Origin: Saccharopolyspora oryzae
GTDB taxonomy: Bacteria; Actinomycetota; Actinomycetes; Mycobacteriales; Pseudonocardiaceae
DNA length: 64,000 nucleotides
NCBI RefSeq assembly: GCF_027853915.1
Contig: NZ_JAQGLA010000035.1
Coordinates: forward strand, 1 to 64,000
Direction: 5' to 3'
Of the stretch, positions 1 through 8,117 are shown piece after piece. How positions within the stretch are numbered: the stretch's first letter is position 1; each line of letters begins with the position of its first letter. The notes below the pieces were generated by a model. That model was given only the letters and a program-made list of their open reading frames with translations, was not told the DNA's origin and made no database searches. Both the position numbers and the translations under genes were made by a program.

Positions 1-407
1 CTGTGGTGAGGTGTGGTTCGTGGGCCGTGGCGAGGTTGTCGCGGCGGGGGACTCCGCTGATGCGGAAGAGCTCGCGGCCCGCGGCGTCCATGACGAGGGT
101 GGTCGGCGGTGCCGGAGATCAGCTCGGAGGCGGACACCTTCGCCCCGTGCAGGTCGGCCTCGATGCCGACCTCGTTGAACGGGCCCACCTGCACCGAGTC
201 GGCGGCCAGCTGCACGTCGCGGTAGTTGCCGGCGATGACCTGGGTGAGGAACGGGAAGCCGTTGATCCGCACCTCGGGGTTCTCGCGCAGCTTCAGCTGC
301 TCGGCGACCTTCTGGGACACCTGGCTCTCGGCGATGGCGGCGGCGCCGAAGTCGGCGCCCACCAGCAGGCCCGCGATGATGACGAGGGCGATGACGAGCT
401 TCTTCAC
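1..407 (-). pseudogene. LmeA-like (DUF2993) gene 5' part joined to a thioredoxin-like 3' end
   Basis: From the GTG at 407 the frame encodes a signal/anchor-like N-terminus (VKKLVIALVIIAGLLVGADF) and then a DUF2993-type segment with INGFPFLTQVIAG and VSASELISGTAD, the phospholipid-binding LmeA family. The match stops after about 98 residues, near position 110; the family is usually about 250 residues. Downstream of the break a different frame reads PTTLVMDAAGRELFRISGVP, typical of the end of an actinobacterial thioredoxin-family protein. In mycobacteria lmeA is followed by thiX on the same strand next to glnR and mshD, so the window appears to hold both genes collapsed into one, with the lmeA end and thiX start missing. 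The lmeA frame stays open to the window edge. It could be a real deletion or an assembly error. Confidence 0.7.
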
Positions 408-450
408 CGAGCGATCCGTTCTGGTCGGGGCAGGACTGGTCGGCGGAGCG

Positions 451-1239
451 CTAGCGACCGCCACGATCGGGTGGCCCCACTGTATCGGCCGCCCAGCGGG
501 AGATCCGGTCCACCAGATCCGGGCTGGTCGCGCTCTCGGCGTGCCGCATGCCCGCTTCCAGCCACAACTCGCCGCCACCGGCTTCGCCGAGCGCGACCGC
601 GTCGGCCACCGGGAAGTAGTGGTCCTGATCACCGTGCACGATCAGCTGCGGCGCCGGGATGCGCGGGACCAGCTCGATCGGCGAGATCGGCACCTCCTCC
701 CATGGCGGGGCGAGCCGGACGCCCAGCAGTCGTGCGCTCAACCGGCCGTGCGGCTGCTCGAGCAGCCAGTGCACCCGACGCATCGCGGGCGTGTCGCGCA
801 CCCACCAGCGGGCCGGGCTGCTCACCGCGATCACCGCGTCCGGCGGCGTGCCCAGCGCGGCCTGGCGCAGGACCACCGAGCCGCCCAGCGAGAAACCGAT
901 CGTGACGACCTTGCGGCAGCCGAGCTCGCGCAAGTGCGCGACGGCGGCGTCGATGTCCAGCGCCTCGGCCGGTCCGACGGTGGTCCGGCCGCCGGACCGG
1001 CCGTGGCCGCGGAAGTCGATCGCGAGCACCGGGGAACGCCCGGCCAAGCGGTGCAGGATCCGTTGCACGGTGGGCTTGCGGACGTGGTTGGTGAAGCCGT
1101 GCCCGATGACGAATCCGAGGTCGGCGGGCAGCCCGGGACCGGGGTGCAGCAGACCGCGCAAAGTGGTCCCGTCGGCGGCGGACAGCTGCACCGAGCGCGG
1201 CGGACACACCCCCGTAACAAACGGTCGACTGCTGTTCAC
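451..1239 (-). CDS. alpha/beta hydrolase
   Basis: A 262-residue cytosolic alpha/beta-hydrolase. Visible landmarks are GHGFTNH near the oxyanion region, GHGRSGG, the nucleophile elbow GFSLGGS and, near the C-terminus, VHGDQDHYFPVADA supplying the acid, with a later His in GMRHAES. The substrate cannot be read from sequence. The GTG at 1239 was chosen because it begins the hydrolase-like sequence; a GTG at 1209 is also possible, and longer frames would run into the divergent regulator gene. It lies between the LmeA-like gene and glnR, on the opposite strand to glnR. Confidence 0.85.
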   Translation of the reverse strand: MNSSRPFVTGVCPPRSVQLSAADGTTLRGLLHPGPGLPADLGFVIGHGFTNHVRKPTVQRILHRLAGRSPVLAIDFRGHGRSGGRTTVGPAEALDIDAAVAHLRELGCRKVVTIGFSLGGSVVLRQAALGTPPDAVIAVSSPARWWVRDTPAMRRVHWLLEQPHGRLSARLLGVRLAPPWEEVPISPIELVPRIPAPQLIVHGDQDHYFPVADAVALGEAGGGELWLEAGMRHAESATSPDLVDRISRWAADTVGPPDRGGR

Positions 1240-1394
1240 AAATGTGATGCGCCCCGTTGGACCTGGGCTTTTCCACTGCATGTCGGTTATTCTCCTTGCC
1301 ATCCACAGGCAACGACGCCGAGTCATCCGCCACATGCGGGTGGCCCCTGACTGCCCGGTCGTCGGGTGATCGCCTTGGGACGGAGGCCCTCCGG

Positions 1395-2129
1395 ATGAGC
1401 TCCGAACTTCTGCTGCTGACCAACGAACCAGATCGCGAAGCGGTGTTGCCCGCACTCGCCCTGCTGCCGCACCGCGTCCGCGTGCTGCCGGCGGACCCGG
1501 GCGCTGTCCTGTCCGGTGGCGCGCACGACGTGATCCTCGTCGATGCCCGCACCGACCTGGTCGGCGCCCGGGACCTGTGCCGGCTGCTGTCGGCCGGTGA
1601 CGTGCCGGTGGTCGCGCTGGTCAACGAGGGCGGCCTGGTCACGATCAGCGCCGAGTGGGGTGTCGACGAGATCCTGCTGCCGACCACCGGTCCGGCCGAG
1701 ATCGACGCCCGGCTGCGCCTGCTCGTCTCGCGCCAGGGCGTGGCCGGCAGCAGCGGCGACGATTCGCTGAGCGTCGGCGACCTCGTGATCGAGGAGGCCA
1801 CCTACACGGCGCGGTTGAAGGGCCGGGCGCTGGAGCTCACCTACAAGGAGTTCGAGCTGCTCAAGTACCTCGCCCAGCACGCGGGCCGGGTGTTCACCCG
1901 GGCTCAGCTGCTGCAGGAGGTGTGGGGCTACGACTTCTTCGGCGGCACCCGCACGGTCGACGTCCACGTCCGGCGGCTGCGCGCGAAGCTCGGCCCGGAG
2001 CACGACTCGATGATCGGCACGGTCCGCAACGTGGGTTACAAGTTCGTCCGCCCGAACCGCGGCAACAGCCCGATCGCCGCGGAAACCGCGGAGCAGACCC
2101 CCGCCCGCGAGGCCGTCACCACCCGCTGA
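1395..2129 (+). CDS. glnR: GlnR-type OmpR-family nitrogen regulator
   Basis: 244 residues: an N-terminal receiver-like domain ([12 protein letters not shown]...[17 protein letters not shown]) and a C-terminal winged helix ([41 protein letters not shown]). GlnR is an orphan response regulator that controls nitrogen assimilation genes in actinomycetes and is known to act without a cognate kinase. The receiver here is atypical, which fits. Synteny also fits: in mycobacteria glnR lies beside lmeA/thiX on one side and mshD on the other. The ATG at 1395 follows GGAGG. A strong inverted repeat lies just downstream, before mshD. Confidence 0.88.
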   Translation: MSSELLLLTNEPDREAVLPALALLPHRVRVLPADPGAVLSGGAHDVILVDARTDLVGARDLCRLLSAGDVPVVALVNEGGLVTISAEWGVDEILLPTTGPAEIDARLRLLVSRQGVAGSSGDDSLSVGDLVIEEATYTARLKGRALELTYKEFELLKYLAQHAGRVFTRAQLLQEVWGYDFFGGTRTVDVHVRRLRAKLGPEHDSMIGTVRNVGYKFVRPNRGNSPIAAETAEQTPAREAVTTR

Positions 2130-2141
2130 CCGGTGTTCTGA

Positions 2142-2187
2142 CGCAAATTCAATGGAAATCGGATGTCCGATTTCCATTGAATTTGCG
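2142..2187. terminator. perfect 22-bp inverted repeat, ATTTCCATTGAA family
   Basis: Left arm 2142-2163 (CGCAAATTCAATGGAAATCG...) pairs with 2166-2187 across a 2-nt loop. It lies 12 bp after glnR and could act as a terminator in either direction. It has no U-tract, and close copies occur at 18222-18267 and 42971-43040, so it may be a dispersed palindromic repeat. Confidence 0.75.
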
Positions 2188-2191
2188 GAAG

Positions 2192-2220
2192 TTCTCCACA
2201 GGACCCGGGACTTGTCCACA
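2192..2220 (+). promoter_or_regulatory. pair of DnaA-box-like motifs
   Basis: TTCTCCACA (2192-2200) and TTGTCCACA (2212-2220) lie 20 bp apart beside the inverted repeat. TTGTCCACA matches the high-GC actinomycete DnaA box. The same pair with the same spacing recurs beside the copy at 18222-18267, so it may simply belong to the repeat. Confidence 0.45.
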
Positions 2221-2291
2221 GGTGTCGGGGTGGCTGAGTTCGTTGCGTTCTTCACGCGTCATCCGCCGGGAAGCTGGGTAACGTCTTTGGC

Positions 2292-3245
2292 GTGCAGCTG
2301 ACTTGGCGTAATGGACTGGACAGCAGGGAAGCGGCCGAGGTCATGGGCCTGCTCGACAAGACCGAGGAGGCCGACGGGGTGGCCCCGGTCGGCGAGCACG
2401 TGATCCTGCGGTTGAAGGCGCACCGCGACGTCGTCCACCAGATCGAACCGGTGCAGGCCGACGTGCGCTCCGAGCACTTCGTGCTGCGCGACGCGGGCGG
2501 CAAGCTCATCGGGTACGCGCACCTGGACACCGAGCACGAGAAGACCTCCGGCCAGCTGACCGCCGAGCTGGCGGTCGACCCCGAGCACCGCCGCAAGGGC
2601 GCCGGCACGCGCCTGGTCGAGGCGCTGCTGGAGCGCGCGGAGCTCTCCGCCGAACCCGCCCCGGACCTCGCCAAGCTGCGGATCTGGTCGCACGGCGAGC
2701 ACCCGGGCGCGGTGCGGCTGTCCGAGCGGTACGGCTTCAGCCGTCCCCGCGAGCTGTGGCGGATGGGCCGGGAGCTGGCCGAGCCGGAGCTGCCGAAGGT
2801 CGAGCTGCCGGAGGGCGTGCGGATCCGCACCTTCCGCCCGGACCACGACGAGGCCGCCGTGGTGGCGGTCAACCACCGGGCGTTCTCCTGGCACCCCGAG
2901 CAGGGCGACATGACCGAGCAGGACCTGCGGATCAAGGAGCGCGAGGACTGGTTCGACGCGGCCGGTTTCTTCCTGGCCGTGGACGAGCGCGATGAGCTGC
3001 TCGGATTCCACTGGACGAAGGTGCACCCGGATGGAACGGGTGAGGTCTACGTCGTCGGGGTGGACCCGGACGCGCAAGGCGGTGGGCTGGGCCGGTCACT
3101 CACAGTGGCCGGACTACGACACTTGAGCGACACTGGTTGCCGCCAGGTGATTCTGTACGTGGAGGCGGACAACGCTCCCGCGGTGAAGGTGTACCAGCGA
3201 TTGGGGTTCGAGAAGTGGGACGTGGACGTGCAGTTCAGCCGCTGA
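2292..3245 (+). CDS. mshD: mycothiol synthase
   Basis: 317 residues with two GNAT acetyltransferase domains in tandem. The N-terminal one has AVDPEHRRKGAGTRLVEALL and the C-terminal one has VVGVDPDAQGGGLGRSLTVA and EADNAPAVKVYQRLGF. MshD acetylates Cys-GlcN-Ins with acetyl-CoA, the last step in making mycothiol, the main low-molecular-weight thiol of actinobacteria. The length is normal for the family. The start is a GTG at 2292. The gene sits between glnR and the pst genes as in mycobacteria. About 220 bp with a PHO box separate it from pstS, so it is probably transcribed independently. Confidence 0.95.
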   Translation: MQLTWRNGLDSREAAEVMGLLDKTEEADGVAPVGEHVILRLKAHRDVVHQIEPVQADVRSEHFVLRDAGGKLIGYAHLDTEHEKTSGQLTAELAVDPEHRRKGAGTRLVEALLERAELSAEPAPDLAKLRIWSHGEHPGAVRLSERYGFSRPRELWRMGRELAEPELPKVELPEGVRIRTFRPDHDEAAVVAVNHRAFSWHPEQGDMTEQDLRIKEREDWFDAAGFFLAVDERDELLGFHWTKVHPDGTGEVYVVGVDPDAQGGGLGRSLTVAGLRHLSDTGCRQVILYVEADNAPAVKVYQRLGFEKWDVDVQFSR

Positions 3246-3333
3246 CCGTCCCGTGCTCTGCGTCACTGAGATCCATCGGTTTCGTGCCTGTGTTCCCCCG
3301 TTTGAATGTGGGTCTGCTTACTAAGCGTGCCTT

Positions 3334-3355
3334 GTTCACCTTTCGTTCACCTGGA
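3334..3355 (+). promoter_or_regulatory. PHO box (PhoP operator) upstream of pstS
   Basis: Two adjacent 11-bp direct repeats, GTTCACCTTTC (3334-3344) and GTTCACCTGGA (3345-3355), match the actinomycete PHO-box unit that starts GTTCACC. They lie about 110 bp before pstS and imply PhoR-PhoP induction of the pst operon in low phosphate. Confidence 0.85.
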
Positions 3356-3466
3356 TGGCGAGGACCGTCCACCCCGACTCCTTAACGTCCCGGGCGAGCG
3401 GCGAAGAGCAGGGCCTTCACCGGGCTTTGGCCGCACATCCGCAGGTTTTCCCACTGGAGGAACGAA

Positions 3467-4582
3467 GTGAAGATCAAGCGGCACAGCGCTGCGTTCGCCG
3501 TTCTCGCCGCGGGCGCGCTCGTGCTCGCCGGCTGCGGTTCCGACCAGAACACCCCGCAGGGCGGCGGCAACCAGGCCCTGGAGGGGCTGCAGGTCGAGTG
3601 CGGCACCAAGCCGGTCTCGGGCGAAGGCTCCTCGGCGCAGAAGAACGCTGTTGACGTCTTCGCTCGCGACTACGGGCTCAAGTGCCAGGGGCAGAACGTC
3701 AACTACACCAAGTCCGGTTCCGGCAAGGGTGTCGCTGCCTTCACCGCGGGCCAGATCGACTTCGGCGGCTCCGACTCGCCGCTGAAGGAGGAGAAGGGCG
3801 AGGTCGCCAAGGCCGCCGAGCGCTGCAAGGGCAACCCGGCCTGGAACCTGCCGATGGTCTTCGGCCCGGTCGCCGTCGCCTACAACGTGGACGGCGTGAA
3901 GGACCTGACCCTCAACGCCGACGTGATCGCCAAGATCTACCAGGGCCAGATCAAGAAGTGGGACGACCCGGCGATCAAGGCGCTGAACCCGAACGCGCAG
4001 CTGCCGTCCACCGACATCGTGCCGTTCTTCCGCTCCGACGAGTCGGGAACCACCGAGAACTTCCAGAAGTACCTGGCCACCGCCACCGGCGGCGCGTGGA
4101 CCGGCGAGGGCAAGAACTTCCAGGGCGGTCCGGGCGTCGGCCAGGGCCGTGAGGGCAGCGACCAGGTCTCGCAGTCGGTCAAGGCCACCCCGGGTGCCAT
4201 CACCTACGTCGAGTGGTCGTTCGCCAAGAACCTCCAGCTGGGCCAGGCCAAGATCGACAGCGGTGCCGGCCCGGTCGAGCTGACCACCGAGAACGTCGGC
4301 AAGGCCATCGACGGCGCCAAGATCGAGGGCGAGGGCCACGACCTGCGCGTCGACCTCAAGTCGATCTACGGCAACAAGGAGGCCGGCGTCTACCCGCTGG
4401 TCCTCAACACCTACGAGATCGTCTGCTCCAAGGGCTACGACCCGGAGACTGCGAAGGCGGTCAAGGCGTTCCTGACCGTCGCGGCCAACGCCGACCCGCA
4501 GCAGCTGCAGGAGGCCGGTTACGTGCCGCTGCCGGAGGGCTTCAAGACCAAGGTCACCGAGGCCATCAACGCCATCTCCTGA
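3467..4582 (+). CDS. pstS: phosphate ABC transporter substrate-binding lipoprotein
   Basis: 371 residues. The signal peptide ends in the lipobox VLAGC (Cys about residue 23), so the mature protein is a lipid-anchored extracellular phosphate binder. PstS landmarks include GEGSSAQKNA, GSGKGVAAFTAGQIDFGGSD, KKWDDPAI and FFRSDESGTTENFQKYL, which contribute phosphate-contacting Ser/Thr/Asp/Arg residues. The start is a GTG at 3467 with GGAGG (3456-3460) in front. It is the first gene of pstSCAB and has a PHO box upstream. Confidence 0.96.
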   Translation: MKIKRHSAAFAVLAAGALVLAGCGSDQNTPQGGGNQALEGLQVECGTKPVSGEGSSAQKNAVDVFARDYGLKCQGQNVNYTKSGSGKGVAAFTAGQIDFGGSDSPLKEEKGEVAKAAERCKGNPAWNLPMVFGPVAVAYNVDGVKDLTLNADVIAKIYQGQIKKWDDPAIKALNPNAQLPSTDIVPFFRSDESGTTENFQKYLATATGGAWTGEGKNFQGGPGVGQGREGSDQVSQSVKATPGAITYVEWSFAKNLQLGQAKIDSGAGPVELTTENVGKAIDGAKIEGEGHDLRVDLKSIYGNKEAGVYPLVLNTYEIVCSKGYDPETAKAVKAFLTVAANADPQQLQEAGYVPLPEGFKTKVTEAINAIS

Positions 4583-4586
4583 GTAA

Positions 4587-4608
4587 CCCGGGTCGCACCC
4601 CGCCCGGG
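4587..4608 (+). promoter_or_regulatory. small GC hairpin between pstS and pstC
   Basis: CCCGGG (4587-4592) and CCCGGG (4603-4608) can pair 5 bp after the pstS stop. Such hairpins can stabilise pstS mRNA or reduce read-through, giving more binding protein than permease. This is inferred from position only. Confidence 0.35.
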
Positions 4609-4652
4609 CGAACAACGGGTCGAATCTACGAAGTGAGAGGCTGCAAGCAGCA

Positions 4653-5711
4653 GTGACCGACTCGACGAGAGCCGATCAGCGCCCCGCGGACACCGGTGCC
4701 GGTGCCCCGCGGGGCGCTTCGGCGCCTAGTTCCGGACCGGAGGCTCCCATTTCCGCTCCCGAAATCTCAGCGGGCAAGACGCGCCGCCTCGGCGATCGGG
4801 TGTTCTCCTCGATCGCCACCGCCTCCGGTGCTTTCGTGGTCGCCCTGATCGCGGCGATCGCGATCTTCCTGCTGATCCGCGCCGTTCCCGCGTTGCAGGT
4901 CAACGAGGTGAACTTCCTGTTCAGCAGGGAGTGGGACACCCGCGATCCGGCGAACCTGAAGTTCGGCATCCTCGACCTGGCCTGGGTGACGGTGGCCAGC
5001 TCGCTGGTCGCGCTGATCATCGCGATGCCGCTGTCCTGCGGGATCGCGCTGTTCCTCACCCGCTACGCGCCGCGCAGCCTGGCCCGGCCGTTCGCCTACA
5101 TCGTCGACCTGCTGGCCGCGGTGCCGTCGGTCGTCTACGGCCTCTGGGGCTTCCTGGTGCTCGGCCCGGTGCTGCGGCCGGTGGCCCTGTGGCTGAACGA
5201 GTACCTCGGCTGGATCCCGATCTTCGCCGAGGGCAACGTGCGCCCGATGGGCCTGGGCACCGACATCTTCACCGCGGGGATCGTGCTCGCCGTGATGATC
5301 ATCCCGACCATCACCGGCGTCACCCGCGAGGTCTTCTCCCGGACCCCGAACCAGCAGGTGGAGGGCGCGCTCGCGCTCGGCGCCACCCAGTGGGAGGTCG
5401 TGCGGACCACGGTGTGGCCGTTCGGCCGCAACGGGTTCATCGGCGGCTCGATGCTGGGCCTGGGCCGCGCGCTGGGCGAGACGATGGCGCTGACCATCAT
5501 CCTCAGCTCCACCACCGCCCCGCCCGGTTACAGCATCTTCGACGCGGGGGCCACCTTCGCCTCCAAGATCGCGCTCGGTTCCGCGGAGTTCAACAACCAC
5601 ATCCAGGTCGGCGCCTACATCTCGGCGGGCCTGGTGCTGTTCATCATCACCTTCGCCGTCAACGCGATCGCGCGTTGGATCGAGAGCCGCAGCGGTAAGG
5701 GGAAAGCATGA
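4653..5711 (+). CDS. pstC: phosphate ABC transporter permease PstC
   Basis: 352-residue inner-membrane permease with about six transmembrane segments. The first follows a roughly 50-residue Pro/Ser/Ala-rich cytoplasmic leader. The permease signature region reads EGALALGATQWEVVRTTVWP followed by GLGRALGETMAL, the EAA-loop contact for the ATPase. The start is a GTG at 4653. The stop overlaps the pstA ATG by 4 bp (ATGA), which indicates translational coupling. Confidence 0.95.
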   Translation: MTDSTRADQRPADTGAGAPRGASAPSSGPEAPISAPEISAGKTRRLGDRVFSSIATASGAFVVALIAAIAIFLLIRAVPALQVNEVNFLFSREWDTRDPANLKFGILDLAWVTVASSLVALIIAMPLSCGIALFLTRYAPRSLARPFAYIVDLLAAVPSVVYGLWGFLVLGPVLRPVALWLNEYLGWIPIFAEGNVRPMGLGTDIFTAGIVLAVMIIPTITGVTREVFSRTPNQQVEGALALGATQWEVVRTTVWPFGRNGFIGGSMLGLGRALGETMALTIILSSTTAPPGYSIFDAGATFASKIALGSAEFNNHIQVGAYISAGLVLFIITFAVNAIARWIESRSGKGKA

Positions 5712-6622
5712 GGACCGACACCGCTGACGTGGAGCAGCTGGCCACGCCACCGGCGTTCCAGCGGATCAGCTTCGCGCGGAAGTTCAAGAACCACCTGGCC
5801 ACCACGCTGTTCGCCGCGGCGTTCGTGATCGCGGTGGTCCCGCTGCTCTGGGTGCTGTGGACGCTGCTGGCGCGCGGTCTCAAGCCGGTGCTCAGCGCGG
5901 ACTGGTGGACGCACTCGTTCAACGGCCTGCTGCCCAACGACTTCGGCGGCGGCATCTACCACGCGCTGGTCGGCACCCTGCTCGAAGGCCTGGTCTGCCT
6001 GGTCATCTCGGTGCCGCTGGGCATCATGGTCGGCATCTACCTGGTCGAGTACGGCAAGTCCTCGCGGTTCGCGAAGGTCGCCACCTTCATGGTGGACATC
6101 CTCAGCGGTCTGCCGTCCATCGTGGCCGGCCTGTTCATCTACGCGCTGTGGATCACCACCTTCGGCTTCACCCGCAGCGGCTTCGCGGTGGCGCTGGCCC
6201 TGCTGCTGCTGATGGTCCCGGTGGTCGTCCGGGTCACCGAGACGATGCTGCTGATCGTGCCGGACGAGCTGCGCGAGGCGGCTTACGCGCTCGGCCTGCC
6301 GAAGTGGAAGACGATCATGAAGATCGTGCTCCCGACGGCGCTGTCGGGCATCCTGACCGGTGTGATGCTCGGCCTGGCCCGCGTGCTCGGCGAGACCGCA
6401 CCGCTGCTGATCCTGGTGGGCTACTCCTCCTCGATCAACTTCAACCTGTTCCAGGGCGAACTGGCGTCGCTGCCGCTGGCCATCTACATGGAGCGCAGCA
6501 CCGGAACCGTGGCCGGTGACTACCGGATGTGGGGCGCCGCGCTCACCCTCGTGCTCGTCATCATGCTGATCAACCTTGTCGCGTCGCTGCTGTCCAGGCT
6601 CTTCGCGATCAAGACGAAGTAG
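5708..6622 (+). CDS. pstA: phosphate ABC transporter permease PstA
   Basis: 304-residue membrane permease partner of PstC. It has the permease loop [21 protein letters not shown] and [13 protein letters not shown], and hydrophobic segments spread along the chain. The ATG overlaps the pstC stop by 4 bp, and pstB follows 10 bp downstream, so the genes are one operon. Confidence 0.95.
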   Translation: MRTDTADVEQLATPPAFQRISFARKFKNHLATTLFAAAFVIAVVPLLWVLWTLLARGLKPVLSADWWTHSFNGLLPNDFGGGIYHALVGTLLEGLVCLVISVPLGIMVGIYLVEYGKSSRFAKVATFMVDILSGLPSIVAGLFIYALWITTFGFTRSGFAVALALLLLMVPVVVRVTETMLLIVPDELREAAYALGLPKWKTIMKIVLPTALSGILTGVMLGLARVLGETAPLLILVGYSSSINFNLFQGELASLPLAIYMERSTGTVAGDYRMWGAALTLVLVIMLINLVASLLSRLFAIKTK

Positions 6623-6632
6623 GGACCGAAAC

Positions 6633-7409
6633 ATGGCCAAGCGTCTCGACATCAAGGACCTGAACCTGCACTACGGCAAGTTCCACGCCGTGCAGGACGT
6701 GACCCTGCAGGTGCCGGCCCGCAGCGTCACCGCGTTCATCGGCCCGTCCGGTTGCGGCAAGTCGACCGTGCTGCGGTCGCTGAACCGGATGCACGAGGTC
6801 ATCCCCGGTACCCGCGTCGAGGGCAAGGTGATGCTCGACGGCGAGGACATCTACGCCAGCGATGTGGACCCGGTGCAGGTGCGCAAGACCATCGGCATGG
6901 TGTTCCAGCGGGCCAACCCGTTCCCGACGATGTCCATCCGGGACAACGTGGTGGCCGGGCTGAAGCTGGCCGGCGAGAAGAACAAGAAGAAGCTCGACGA
7001 GGTCGCCGAGCGCGCCCTGCGCGGCGCGAACCTGTGGGAAGAGGTCAAGGACCGGCTGAACAAGCCGGGCGGCGGCCTCTCCGGTGGTCAGCAGCAGCGG
7101 CTGTGCATCGCGCGGGCCATCGCGGTGCGCCCGGACGTCCTGCTGATGGACGAGCCGTGCTCGGCGCTGGACCCGATCTCGACGCTGGCGATCGAGGACC
7201 TGATCGCGAACCTCAAGCAGGAGTTCACGATCGTCATCGTCACCCACAACATGCAGCAGGCGGCGCGGGTGAGCGACCAGACGGCGTTCTTCAACCTGCG
7301 CGCGGTGGGCGAGCCGGGCCAGCTGGTGGAGATCGACGAGACGGGCAAGATCTTCTCCAACCCGACCCAGAAGGCCACCGAGGACTACATCTCCGGCCGC
7401 TTCGGCTGA
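6633..7409 (+). CDS. pstB: phosphate ABC transporter ATP-binding protein
   Basis: 258-residue ABC ATPase with Walker [11 protein letters not shown]-loop VFQRANPFP, signature LSGGQQQRL, Walker B VLLMDEP and switch His in VTHNMQQA. These are typical of PstB, which powers phosphate import through PstCA. Its length is normal. The ATG at 6633 is 10 bp after pstA. A GC hairpin after the stop ends the operon. Confidence 0.96.
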   Translation: MAKRLDIKDLNLHYGKFHAVQDVTLQVPARSVTAFIGPSGCGKSTVLRSLNRMHEVIPGTRVEGKVMLDGEDIYASDVDPVQVRKTIGMVFQRANPFPTMSIRDNVVAGLKLAGEKNKKKLDEVAERALRGANLWEEVKDRLNKPGGGLSGGQQQRLCIARAIAVRPDVLLMDEPCSALDPISTLAIEDLIANLKQEFTIVIVTHNMQQAARVSDQTAFFNLRAVGEPGQLVEIDETGKIFSNPTQKATEDYISGRFG

Positions 7410-7424
7410 TCGACCCGCAACGGA

Positions 7425-7456
7425 AGGGCACCCCCGACTCCGGTCGGAGGTGCCCT
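7425..7456 (+). terminator. hairpin terminator of the pst operon
   Basis: AGGGCACC (7425-7432) pairs with GGTGCCCT (7449-7456). It lies 16 bp after pstB and just before the end of the convergent tetR gene, so it may serve both strands. There is no clear U-tract. Confidence 0.7.
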
Positions 7457-7464
7457 CCGTCGTC

Positions 7465-8028
7465 TCACGGCCCGTCGAGCAGGGCGGTGGCCAGGGCCTG
7501 GACCGCGCTGGTGAAGGACTTGCCCTGGCTCTGCACGTGGCGGATCAGGTCCGCGTCGAAGGTCGCCAGGATCGCGTGGCCCAGGAAGTCCGCGTCCAGG
7601 TCCGGGCGTTCCGCGGCGATCAGGGCGGCGATGTGCCCGGCCCAGAAGCGGTAGCTCGGGTCCTCGTGCTTGTGGTCCCCGCAGGAGGCTTCGTGGGCTG
7701 AGATGAGCGCGGCGTTCTGCTCGCCGATGACGGTCAGCTCCGCCAGGAACGCGAGCAGCCGCTCGCGGGGTGGCGCTCCGGTGCCCAGCGGTGGCGGACC
7801 GTCGGTGACCTGCTCGCGCAGCGTTCGGGACCGCTCCTCCAGGAGCTCCCGGATCAGGCCCGCGCGGCTGCCGAAGCGGCGGAACACCGTGCCCTTGCCG
7901 ACTCCTGCTTCGGCCGCCACCGCGTCCAGCGACACGTGGTCGCCGCCGCGCTCGACCAGCAGTCGTTCGGCCGCCGCGAGCACCGCCCGGCGGTTCCGCG
8001 CCGCATCGGCTCGTTCCTGCCTGGGCAC
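7465..8028 (-). CDS. TetR-family transcriptional regulator
   Basis: 187 residues. The N-terminal TetR HTH reads LAAAERLLVERGGDHVSLDAVA followed by GVGKGTVFRRFGSRAGLI. The C-terminal ligand domain has no recognisable ligand class, though HEASCGDHKHEDPSYRFW is rich in Cys and His. It is divergent from the F420-type oxidoreductase gene, with two palindromes between them, so it probably represses itself and that gene. Confidence 0.92.
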   Translation of the reverse strand: MPRQERADAARNRRAVLAAAERLLVERGGDHVSLDAVAAEAGVGKGTVFRRFGSRAGLIRELLEERSRTLREQVTDGPPPLGTGAPPRERLLAFLAELTVIGEQNAALISAHEASCGDHKHEDPSYRFWAGHIAALIAAERPDLDADFLGHAILATFDADLIRHVQSQGKSFTSAVQALATALLDGP

Positions 8029-8045
8029 GTCGCCTCCCGAAAAAC

Positions 8046-8098
8046 CGGACTGTCGGTCCGCCTATGCTACCGTCCGATCAAGCGGACCGATGGTCCGG
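8046..8098. promoter_or_regulatory. two TetR-operator-like palindromes
   Basis: The divergent intergenic region carries CGGACTGTCGGTCCG (about 8046-8060) and CGGACCGATGGTCCG (about 8083-8097). Each has CGGAC/GTCCG half-sites separated by 5 bp. The two sites are also arranged as an inverted repeat. This is the expected layout for a TetR protein controlling a divergent pair. Confidence 0.75.
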
Positions 8099-8117
8099 TT
8101 TACCCCTGGGAGGGAAC

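Noticed and set aside
629-1801. Minus-strand frame of 390 codons overlapping the hydrolase and glnR
   Set aside because: It crosses two well-supported genes, one on each strand, and shows no homology-like motifs.
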